From positions 11,977,403 to 12,041,402 of the forward strand of contig CM041090.1 of assembly GCA_023079485.1 (NCBI GenBank): a stretch of 64,000 bases of DNA, given 5' to 3'. The stretch comes from Archilochus colubris (lineage: Eukaryota > Chordata > Aves > Apodiformes > Trochilidae). Shown here in pieces: positions 51,509 through 60,900 of the stretch. The notes below the pieces were generated by a model, which worked only from the letters and a program-made list of their open reading frames with translations, was not told where the DNA came from and searched no databases. Made by a program: the position numbers and the translations under genes. The stretch's first letter is position 1. Every line of letters starts with the position of its first letter.

Positions 51509-54168
51509 CGGCCACTGCAGAAGTGCCGCCAACTCCCAGCCTGCAATGGAAGACAGACACCCCTGTCTGGGTGGAACAGTGGCCCCTATCTAGAGAGTGG
51601 CTAGAAATTGCCAACCATCTGGTAAAGGAGCAGCTGGACACTGGACACATCCAGCCATCTGTCAGTCCTTGGAAGATGCCCATCTTCATAGTTCCAAAGA
51701 AGACAGGGAAATGGCGATTACTGCATGACTTACGCAAGGTCAACAACCAGATGTGGCCAATGGGCGCCCTCCAACCCTGGCTGCCCGTACTCACGATGCT
51801 ACCCAGAGGCTGGCATCTTCTGGTAATTGACCTTAAGGACTGCTTCTTCACTGTTCCCCTACTACATGCTGAAGACACGGCTCGCCTTTACTATCCCATC
51901 AATCAACAAAAGCAAACCTGCAAAGCGATACGAATGGGTAGTGTTGCCCCAAGGGATGAGAAATTCCCCAACGATATGCCAATTGTATGTGGAATGGGCA
52001 CTCTCATTGATTTGAAAAGAAATGCCAGGCACACTTATCTACCACTATATGGATGACATACTGCTTTGCCAGGAAGCCCCGTTCCCCGACATCAGTCAAA
52101 TATTGACCGATCGACTGAAGGCAAAAGGATTAATAGTAGCTCTTGAGAAAGTGCAAACACAATCGCCCTGGAGCTACTTAGGGTGGCAAGTCACTCACGC
52201 CATGGTGAGACCGCAAAAATTAAAGTGATCAACTTGATCAAAACATTGAATGACGCCCAAAAGCTAGTGGGCGAGCTTCAGTTCGACCCATTATAGGTCT
52301 CACCAAAGCAGACGTCCACCACTTTTTGTCACTATTGCGGGGCACGCGACCAGGTGCGTTAGTGGACTGGACCGATAACCATACCAGTGTGTTAAAACGG
52401 GTCGTCCACAAACTGGCAGCCGGCTTTGCAGATCATCGAGATGCCACCCAAGCCATTGGAATGTGGGTATGCAACCACCCTTCATTCCCATTCGCACTGC
52501 TGTTGCAGGATTTCAACTGGCAAAGGGAAAATGGGGAACACCATCATGACAACCATGACCAAAACCACAACCAAAACTCTCCAAAATCAGACTCGATAGC
52601 CATCTTGAAATGGTTATTTCCACCCCACACAGCCCGGAAAGGTATCTGGCAACAAACCGAAATAACAGCATTCCTGATACGAAAGGGGCGACAGCGTTGC
52701 CTTGAAGTAGATGGTCAAGAGCCAGGATGGATCAGCATCCCTATCAAAACAATTGATTTTGATTGGTTGCTGCAATGCTCTACACCACTAAAACTCGCCT
52801 TGTTCAAATACTCTGGAGATATCCATCATGGAGGCCCAAAACACAAGCGCCTACAGGCCATCAGCCAGTTCCATTGGATAGAAGGACCAATTGTTTTAGA
52901 GTGTCCGGTGCCTGGTATCACCGTGTTCACTGATGCCGGAGAAAGGTCGAAAATGGCCGCCTGCGTATGGCAGGATAAGGGACGGTGGAAGCAACATTTG
53001 ATTCCAGGCACCGACAAAGACAGCCTGCAGACTCTGAAACTACTGGCTATCATTTGGGCCTTAACACAAGGGTGACGTGTCCCCCTTGACATCATCTCCG
53101 ACTCGCAATATGCGGTAGGAGTAGCGAATCGTATCGAGGATGCTCTCGTCAAGCCATTACAAAACCAAAGGCTACCAGAACTCTTCCTCACATTACAGCG
53201 TGTGCTGAAAGTTCGCACACAACCGTGCTGTATTCTTCACATTCGTAGCCACAAAACATGGTTAGGCCCAGGGGAAGGAAATGCAAGGGATGACTCCCTG
53301 GTCAGCCTAGGAATGCAGGGTCCCGTAAGTCAGTTTGCGAAGGCTCAAAACAGCCATTCCTTGTTCCACCAAAATGCCAGGGCACTGAAGCGTATGTTTG
53401 CAATTCCATGGGAAGATGCAAAAGGGATTGTTAAAGCATGCCCTCAATGCGCACAGTTTGGCCCTGCCCTAGGAGTGGGAGTCAACCCACACGGGCTGCA
53501 AGCAGGAGAGATCTGGCAGATGGATGTCACCCATGTTCCAGAATTCGGACGACTCAAATACATCCACATAACAATAGACAGCTTTTCAGGCATGCTCTGG
53601 GCAACAGCTCAGACAAGGGAGAAGGGTTTACATGTGGTCCGTCACCTGACCAATTGCTTTGCTGTTATGGGGGTCCCCCAAGTAGTAAAAACTGACAATG
53701 CGCCTGCTTCTATAGGCAGAAAGGTCAAGCAGTTTCTTGCTACTTGGGGAGTAAAACACATTACAGGAATCCCTCATTCGTCTACAGGCCAGGCGATAGC
53801 AGAAAGAGCTAATCGCACCCTGAAGACATTTACAAAAGCAAAAAGACAGCAAAGACATGGACCCACAGATGTGGCTTAGCAAAGTGCTTTTTACACTGAA
53901 TTTTCTTAGTCTAAGCCGCAACTCCCAACAACCCCCTGTGTTACTCCATCACTCGTCCCCGAAAGTCAACTGCATGCTGGAAGTCCCAATTAGCTACAAG
54001 GATCCATCTACAGGTCCCTGGGTAGGGCCCAAGTCGCTACTGTTTACTGGAAGAGGTTATAGCTGTGTCTCCACAGACTCCGGACCTCTTTGGGTACCCA
54101 GTAAATGGACACACCCTGCCGCCACCAGATCTCTAACGGACGACGCATCATCCAGCACCTCAAACTGA
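51500..54168 (+). pseudogene. pol: pol remnant: reverse transcriptase, RNase H, integrase
   Basis: RT begins around 51540 in the -1 frame to pro, with the fingers motif W(R)LLHDLR near 51710-51735, a VLPQGM motif near 51938-51955 and the catalytic YMDD at 52046-52057. A frameshift near 51920, stops at 52013 and 52226, and further shifts near 52218 and 52283 break it. RNase H has its first aspartate in TDAG near 52930 and its DSQ aspartate near 53100, but Lys replaces the expected Glu near 53022. A TGA at 53073-53075 interrupts it. Integrase has an HHCC zinc finger (about 53355-53455) and the DD35E triad with Asp at 53523, Asp at 53694 and Glu at 53802. Its C-terminal domain continues in another frame to 54168 after a shift near 53850. 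Confidence 0.92.
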
Positions 54169-54515
54169 ATAATCTTGCCAAATTCACACGTTTGGACATT
54201 GTATAATTTTTCTTGCTTTTTGTTTGTGTTCTTTTATTAAAAAAAACAAAAAACAAAACCAAACCAAGAAACAAAAAAACCCCACAAAACCCCAGGAAAA
54301 CCCACCACCAACAACCACCCCCAACCACCCACCACCAACTACCAACCAAACAAAAAACAACAACCAAAAACAACCAAACACACTAAAACACACCAAACCA
54401 CACAAACTGCAAAAACCACACAAACCACACCAAAAAGAGAGAGTGGGGAATTGTCATTTTTGTCGTATTGTTTACTAGAACATATTACAATTGTCATTGT
54501 AATAACTGGTAGTTT
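54169..54515 (+). repeat. A/C-rich tract in place of env
   Basis: Between the end of integrase and the polypurine tract there is no env-like frame. About 54238-54440 is almost free of G and T on the plus strand and consists of runs of A broken by C or CC. It is followed by a short ordinary segment (54445-54513) whose near copy recurs at 54933-55003. A shorter and more A-rich version of the tract lies at 54800-54930. Confidence 0.85.
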
Positions 54516-54548
54516 AAAAAAAAAAAAAAAAAAAAAAGAGGGGGGAAA
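54516..54548 (+). other. A-run plus polypurine tract, first 3' junction
   Basis: Twenty-two A at 54516-54537 are followed by GAGGGGGGAAA directly before the TG of an LTR. Purine tracts in this position prime plus-strand DNA synthesis. The long A-run before the G-run is shared by all three 3' junctions in the window (15783, 54538, 55036). Confidence 0.85.
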
Positions 54549-54752
54549 TGTAGTGAAATGAGGCAACCAGGTGCCACTAATTGCCAGGCAGGGGGCATGA
54601 GCTTGTGTTAAGCCCACCTGTGCCTGATTAGGGCAGGGCTCCCACTGCGCATGAGCAGGATTAGGGAGCCAATAAAAGGTGAGGCTCAAACTCACAGGCT
54701 CAGCTCACTCCTGAGCAAGCCAGCAGAGAGATTGGCTGCTCTCGGAGCAAAG
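54549..54752 (+). repeat. Truncated LTR, first 3' copy
   Basis: Starts TGTAGTGAAATG and matches the 5' LTR through U3, the CCAATAAAAGG box and into the downstream part, up to about GGAGCAA near 54750. It then breaks off: the rest of the LTR is missing and about 48 bases of unrelated sequence lead into an A-rich tract. It shows about 10 percent mismatch to the 5' LTR, including TTAGGGCAGGGCTC for TTAAGGTGGGCCC-like sequence. Confidence 0.85.
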
Positions 54753-55045
54753 GCAAGGCAATGTGGAATGAAGATACCAGGAGAATTTTAGAGGGTCAGA
54801 AAAAAACACCAAAAACACCCAAAAAACATAAAATACAAAAAAACAAAAAACAAAAAAACAAAAACAAAGAAACAAAAAAACCAAAACCACAAAAAATGAG
54901 GAAAACCAAAAAAAAAACAAAAAAAAAAGTGAGGGGAATTGTCATTTTTGTTGTATTTGTGTATACGAGAACATATTATAATTGTCATTGTAATAAATGG
55001 TAGTTCTTCACAAAAAAAAAAAAAAAAAAAAAAAAGCAGGGGAAA
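54753..55045 (+). repeat. Second copy of the proviral 3' internal end
   Basis: After about 48 bases of unplaced sequence comes an A-rich tract (54800-54930), then 54933-55003, a near copy of 54445-54513 in which TTGTCATTTTTGT and ACATATTA and ATTGTCATTGTAATAA recur. A 24-base A-run (55012-55035) and the polypurine tract GCAGGGGAAA (55036-55045) follow. It is therefore a second internal 3' end of the same retrovirus family, with everything between the LTR and the A-rich tract deleted. Confidence 0.8.
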
Positions 55046-55137
55046 TGTAGTGAAATGAGGCAACCAGGTGCCACTAATTGCCAGGTAGTGGGCATGAGCT
55101 TGTGTTAAGCCCACCTATGCCTGATTAAGGTGGGCCC
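55046..55137 (+). repeat. LTR fragment, second 3' copy, truncated in U3
   Basis: TGTAGTGAAATGAGG to GTGGGCCC matches the first 92 bases of the LTR, then the sequence changes abruptly to unrelated DNA at about 55138. Over these bases it is closer to the 5' LTR at 48371 than to the LTR at 54549 (shared AAGGTGGGCCC and TAGTGGGCATG-like sequence). The downstream breakpoint removes any target duplication. Confidence 0.85.
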
Positions 55138-57129
55138 CAGTTCAAATAGACTGGTGGCAATTGCTTTGGCAGCAATCTGTTGTAGCTTTCATTTTTTTTA
55201 TCTTTTTTTGCATCATATAGTTCATGTTTTCCTCATGTGCCTCCAGGGGATTGCCCATACATCTTTATGAATATTTTTCTGACAATGATACAGAGAAGTA
55301 TTTATCCTTTGAGAGAAGAGCACAAAGAATCATAATCAGTTGACCAGCCTTTGAATTTAGCTTAGACTTGGCTTTCCAGACATCAAAGGCAGTCAGTAAC
55401 TTTCCAATTCAGACATTGCTTCTCAGAACATTTTTGCCAGTGTTTCATTTGAAGATTAGCTATGATTTCTGGTGATGCTTTCCCAAATAAAGGAGGAGTA
55501 GCTGACTGAAATGAGTGATGATCATACTAGTTCCACTCAAGAGCTTGGATTATTCACTGAAATGAAACAGTTTATAAAAGCTTTTGAAAAGTTTAAAGAA
55601 CACCTATCATTGCTTCCCATCCTCACCATCACAGATTAAGAAATTAAATGGTATCTGAAAGTAATGATTGTTTCATCTAAAGCAGGGTCAGTTTGCAAGT
55701 TTGCACACTAGATGTAGTGAATACCTTTAAGCTCTAATTAGTTTGTCAACAAATATATGACTTCCAGCCTCTTATGTTCCTTTAAAAGTGGAATGGTTTC
55801 GAGTTCCTTTCCAAATATATTTCTACATAAGCTCTTACTGCTTGCTTCATACAAATCTATACTAGTGTTCTATAAAGGGTAAATGAAGCAGAAGGCAGGT
55901 TGCATTTATCCTATGACAAGATGAAAAGCTGATTACGCAGATGAGTGCAGATGAAGTGGAAACCTCTCAGAGATTAGGTTTTGCTCTAAGTGTGTCCTAC
56001 ATTGCAGCCTGACATAATCGTTTCATGTTGGCTGCTTTCTGTGAACTGCCTTTCCATACAAACCACATGCTTGCAAAAAGGGAACCTACTAACCAAGTAA
56101 TTGCTAATCTTTGTTAAAAAAATGGTAAAGATCAGAAGAGAAAGCCAGGGTTTTTTTCCATTCTCTGGTCTGCATGTCTCAATATAAAGACTATGAGCTA
56201 GTTATGTGTAGGTGGTTGGCTGATGGTTAGAGAATCTCAGGTAAAGAGGAGAAAACACAGTTTGTTAAGATTTGAAAAGAAAATGATGCTGTGAGTGGCC
56301 TAAAGTGATGGGAATCTGATGATCCTCAGTGTTTCAAATACAAGTGAATGATTTATGTTTAAGCTAAGTAAAAACTTTGTAACTTAAAAATCTGCACAGT
56401 GAGCTAATAAAGAATTTGCTAAACGTACCACATATTAGTGAAGCTTAGCAGAGCCAAAGCTGATATTTTCCGGATGCTGGATGTTACAGCAACAAGAAGG
56501 ATTTCATTGCAATGTTTCAGTATTGAGAAGGGTCTTAAACACCAATGGGAACCCCACAACCATGTCTTTTTCCCTATTTGTCTCTGTTACTAAAAATATT
56601 TCAACCTCAGCTCTGTTACTTCTGTATTGTCTCTCTTATTTTCAGCTAAGAAGTTGTCTCAGAGGTCTTTTGGTTCCTTTATTGTGCCTTCCAGAATGAC
56701 GTACTTTTAGTGAAGTGGGAAAATAACTGGCAGAAAAATAACATTAATAACATTCAGACCAATAAACGAAGTCTTTTTCTTGCTCCGTCTAGAATTGTGC
56801 CCCTTGAAGTAGCTAGGTGTTTTAGGAGGTAGTTTAGGAAACCAGTTTGCATTGTGATTTCTCTCTTCAGGCAGCGCCAGGAGTAAAGGATGGGATGCCT
56901 CGTCCTCCAGTGCCGCAGGTCAGAGTTATGTCCGCTTTGCATAAGAGCCATATTGCCATTCCTGTGATAGGCAGCTGCACGGTTGGCAGCGATGCTCTTC
57001 CCGGAGGAGAACATCCTCGGTGGATTATGCAAAGACAGTTTATGGCAAAAATAAGCAGCCTGACGCCTCGATGCGTTAGCTCCTCGGAAACCCACGCTTT
57101 GCTGGGAGACCCGTTTCTGACACATCAAG
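55138..57129. other. Intergenic DNA between the provirus and the CpG island
   Basis: Ordinary AT-rich DNA to about 56850, then rising G+C towards the island. TTATGCAAAG near 57027, an octamer-like motif, lies at the island's upstream shoulder. Confidence 0.55.
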
Positions 57130-57650
57130 CATCAATAATAAATGGCACAGCGACGGCCCCTCCAGGGAGCCGGACACCCCCCGGCCCACCGACACCCTTG
57201 GCAGAGGCTCGGGAGCACGCGGAGACCCTCCTGCAGTCACGCAACCCCACCGGGGCCGCGGCGGGACCGCAGCTGCCGAGGACTGAGCCGCCCCGTCCCG
57301 CCTCCTCTCCGCCGCCGCGGGGAGGCCGCGCAGCCCCGTGATTGGTCAGTGGCCCTGTCAATCCTGCCCTGGTACCGCCCCCACGGGAGGGGCTGCAGAG
57401 GCGCGCACGGCGAGGGGCTCCGGTGTCGGGCATGAGCCCCAGCGGCGGGGCCGGGACCGGGAGCGGGACCAGGATCAGGATCAGGGACCGGGGTGCAGGG
57501 GGCGGGGGGCGGCCGCCGCCGAGGGAGGAGGCGGAGGCGGCCGGGAATTAGACGGGGCAGCTGCAGCCCTGCAGCCCCCCAGAACCCGGCGTCCTCCCCT
57601 GCACCTGAAGCAGCAGCACCGGAACTCAGGGCTCCTCTTCGCCCAAGGTA
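57130..57650 (+). promoter_or_regulatory. FMN1: CpG island promoter, probably of FMN1
   Basis: This is the only sharply GC-rich, CpG-dense stretch in the window. It contains an inverted CCAAT box (ATTGG at 57341-57345), GC-box-like CCGCCCCC near 57375, GGGGCGG-type motifs near 57500-57512, and simple GA/CCG runs. A G-quadruplex pattern of four G-runs on the plus strand covers 57484-57509. It lies about 14.5 kb from the RYR3 start in divergent orientation. In human chromosome 15q13-q14, FMN1 and RYR3 are head to head, so the FMN1 promoter is the natural candidate. FMN1 encodes formin 1, an actin nucleator. No FMN1 coding sequence is visible here, so the name rests on synteny. Confidence 0.6.
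57400..57647 (+). other. FMN1: Putative non-coding first exon ending in a splice donor
   Basis: The CpG island ends in GCCCAAG|GTAAAA, a good donor with the exon edge at 57647 and GT at 57648-57649. After it the sequence drops at once to AT-rich, intron-like DNA. The exon start is not defined by sequence; 57400 is a guess placed downstream of the CCAAT and GC boxes. An upstream ORF of 39 codons opens with ATG at 57432 and stops at 57549-57551, inside the exon, so the exon is likely 5' UTR. It is rich in Gly, Arg and Pro codons simply because of base composition. Gene identity is inferred from the RYR3-FMN1 head-to-head order. Confidence 0.45.
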
Positions 57651-57821
57651 AAACCCTTTGGTTTGCTTGTGCCACTCTGGCCATCTGCTGGGTTCTTTGC
57701 CGTGGGTTCTGTCGCAGCTGAATGGATGAAAAAAAAAACCTAAATAAACCCCACTAACTTAAGACTGCAGAGAAGGGATCTATTTAGTCCTCATTAGCAT
57801 CTCGTCTGATCGCTCGGGGGT

Positions 57822-57931
57822 TATAAATAGCGTCTACGGGATCACGAAAGCCGGGATCGCTTAGTTTCTTTTGCTGTCCTAAGAAAGTCCGCCGCTTTCC
57901 TCCCCCTTCCTTTCCTGTCAGCGCTAATAAT
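57822..57931 (+). promoter_or_regulatory. Candidate alternative TATA promoter and first exon
   Basis: TATAAATA at 57822-57829 is preceded by an octamer-like ATTAGCAT (about 57793-57800) and followed, about 100 bases on, by a consensus donor AAT|GTAAGT with GT at 57932. The interval is unusually rich in CpG for DNA just outside the island. A start about 30 bases after the TATA box would give a first exon of about 80 bases with no ATG before the donor except the one overlapping it. This could be an alternative promoter of the same plus-strand gene. It is purely a motif call. Confidence 0.35.
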
Positions 57932-57947
57932 GTAAGTTGGTCCTTGG

Positions 57948-60900
57948 ATTGCTTCTCCCCGACCTAAAATGACTTAAAACTGCTCTTTTTCTCCGAGTCT
58001 CGCGTATGGGATAGGTACAGAAAAGCGGGCAATGCAGATGGTTACAATTCTGGAGCTTTTGGTGGATGCAGTGATCTTCATGCACTCGGGAGGGCAGATG
58101 AGTGGAAACACGTGATTAATATTTCCAGCATTCAGACAATCTATACTCTATATTGTAAAGCTTGTGGGAGTCACCACGGCAGATGAGGTTACTGAACTGT
58201 TACCCTCAGAATAATTAGAATCCATTTGCAAAATGACATTGTTAACTTGTAGGAAAAGTACATAAACTGACATTATTTGGAAACCCTTCCCTTTCTGTCT
58301 TGCACAATCTCTTCAGCTGCAATATTAAATCACATTATGATGAAACTGACAGAGGGTTGGTCTGGAAACTGTATACTCAGCCCTTTTATCTGTCCTACTC
58401 AGCTTCTGATGCTTGTTTTCTCATGGGTATAGCAGGAATCATAATGGATCCTTACTTTCCTGGAGCTTCAATTAATCAATATTGTTATATGGCTGACAAA
58501 TTATAGAGAATTTTTTATTATGTTCCTAATTTAAGGTATTTATTTTGATCCGTCCTCTAAATTGTTTGTGGTGGTTTAATGATCATTTTATTTGTAGGAA
58601 TTTCTTCTGCACGTGGTGTCATTAAACCATTATGGCCACATATAAAGATATTACTGCCTGTATCTCGGTACTATTGCTGTGAAGTTCATGTAAATGGCAC
58701 CTAATGATTGGAAACTTTCATCTTTCAGGTTGCTTGGCTTGTGTGTGCAGGTGAATTGGCTTGTTTTGTTAAATTGCAGGAGAAACAGTTCAGCCACATG
58801 GAATTAAATGGAGAGTAGAAGAGAGAGAGAAGAAATGATTTTTGTATTACTGAAAAAAGAAACTGTCAACCCAAAGCATCATTAACTTAATTTGAAGGAC
58901 TGTAGACAGAATGTCTAGGCATAGAGAGCTGCAGTTTGGTAGGAAATCAAACTATCTTGTGAAGTGTCTTTTTAACAAGGGAAATGAGTTTTGACTTCAG
59001 TGTGACCTATCTCATTAAAAGTCAAGTGCCATGTTCCCTTGTGGGTTTTTTTGTTTGTTTGTTTTGTAGTTGCATGTCTAAGGAATACAGCTAGATGGGC
59101 AGAGATGACTAAATGTTGTAGTCAGTATTAAATAACAGGTGAATGTTTCCCTAATTTTTAAAATATTTTTTAAACTTGTTAGAGTAAGACTAAAGGAGAG
59201 TCATGGTAAAAATTCTATTCTCTCTGTAGAGGTATTTTAACATAGACATTTTTGCAGAAAAATTGAAGTTTTCCTTTCAGTTTCTGTTTTCAGGTTTTTT
59301 TGTATCTGTGGAGCATATAGATCTATCGATCAGTCCTTGTTAACTTAATTAAAAATGAACTGTTAATACTTTTCAAAGAAGAAAATAATGTGCTATCAGA
59401 AGATGACAACAATCTGGAGAAAATCTGAGAAAGCTTAGGAGCTAGAAAATGAAACCTTTTCCTTTTGTGGAAACTATAGGCAAATATCAAACAGAAAAGT
59501 AAGAAATGTCTGCCTTTCAAAATAAATGCCAAAGTAATGAATGTCAAATTTATACTGATGTTTGTGAGGATAAAAAAAAATACAGGGAAGAACTACTGGC
59601 TGGAGTTTTTTTTGGAGGGTGTTGTACATTTTTAATTTGCTTTTTTAACTAAGAAGGGACTACTATCCCACTTTGTCAGAGAAAAAAAAAATCCACTTTA
59701 TTTAAAACAACTCTTGATGATTTGTCTGTGTAAAGAAGCATGTAATCTTGGCCTTTGCAATATCATTTAACAAGTTAATCCTTTCTGAAGCTTTGATCCT
59801 GCTTTAACTTGCACACAGTAAATGTTTGAAAGTGGAACCAAAAGTCAAAAGCAGCCTTTGCAAATAACCCAAGGTGGAACTCTCTAGGGAGTGGTCAAGA
59901 GTAGGAGAAGGAAAGCAAGAACAATAATGAAGGCCTTCGTTTAAGCTCTAGAGTGGGACAACTTTCTGGTTCTTAGTGTATTAAAAAAAAAAAAAAGGGG
60001 GGGGGAGGGGGTGAGAAAAAAGTGTCACTGTCCCTCTATTGCTGTTTTCAAAAATTAGTTTGCATCCCTTTCTCCTCCCAGTCTTCCTGGCATCTGAAAA
60101 AGTTTGTCAGATTTTAATTTTACTTTAGGTATTTTGGTATGAAATAAATTTTTCTTCTAGCTTTGATCTCATATGTCTTCTAAAATATATAACGAGAATG
60201 TATATTCCATTAACTTGTAGGTATCATGAAGAGCACCAAAAAGGCAGGAAACTACATCATGGGATGGTCAAAGACATATAAGTCAATGTAATCTGAACCT
60301 TAACTGATTAGAAATTTTTTTCTAGCATTTTAGCCTGTTTTATGCATTTAATCATGATTCCTTTACGCCCAGCTGCTCTTTTTGTTAATAGTAATTATAT
60401 CTCACTGCTGTCTTTGCTTGTTGTGGCCTTCCATGTGTACTTGGGAACAAACACTGGATTCACATTTAAATGACATAGCAGAACAAGTCAGTCTTTGTGA
60501 TTTTTTTTTAATATATATATTTAGATATATTTTAATACATTTCTGGTATTTTGTATGTTCATATTTTGATTTATTTAGATATATTTTAGTTGGTTTTGGA
60601 CTAACTTGTATGCTTTAATGTTCAACCTACATCTGTGAAAGTGGAGACTCTAGAGCCTGGAGCTCACTGCAATGGGCAATCTGAGGGAGATTTTTTTTTT
60701 TGTTTTCCCATAATCATTTAAAGCTTTATGCAATTTCAATACATCTTTACATCTTTCAATACATCAGATTAATGTTTGTGATTTTGCTTCCCTGTAAGTG
60801 TTGAAGTGTTGCCAATGTAACAATACAGAATGTGTAGCAAGTCTCATTGCTTCTGCCCAAGAACTGGGAAAGAAAGCACACAAAATGTGCTGCATGAATT

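Larger units (their letters stand above)
48371..55137 (+). mobile_element. Defective class II (betaretrovirus-like) endogenous retrovirus, env absent
   Basis: The provirus reads 5' LTR (48371-48693), primer binding site, leader with a splice donor, gag, dUTPase-protease, pol with RT, RNase H and integrase, then an A/C-rich tract and a compound 3' end with two polypurine tract/LTR junctions. The order, the dUTPase fused ahead of the protease, the -1 frame relation from gag to pro and again from pro to pol, two zinc knuckles and a DD35E integrase place it in class II (ERVK/betaretrovirus-like). No env is present between the integrase end (54168) and the first polypurine tract. In-frame stops at 48955, 49558, 50261, 50891, 52013, 52226 and 53073, plus frameshifts, make it a fossil. 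No target duplication can be seen because the 3' LTR is truncated. Confidence 0.93.

Noticed and set aside
54044..55114. Phe/Gly/Val-rich frames near the provirus 3' end, as a possible env membrane segment
   Set aside because: They are antisense translations of A/C-rich low-complexity DNA; no env signature such as a furin site or surface/transmembrane order was seen on the sense strand.
57338..57721. A 127-codon frame across the CpG island as a protein gene
   Set aside because: It runs through the splice donor at 57647 and is Gly/Arg/Ala-rich from base composition; better explained as 5' UTR plus intron.
59983..60016. A-run followed by G-run as another retroviral polypurine tract
   Set aside because: No LTR start (TGTAGTG or similar) follows, and no element surrounds it; simple homopolymers.
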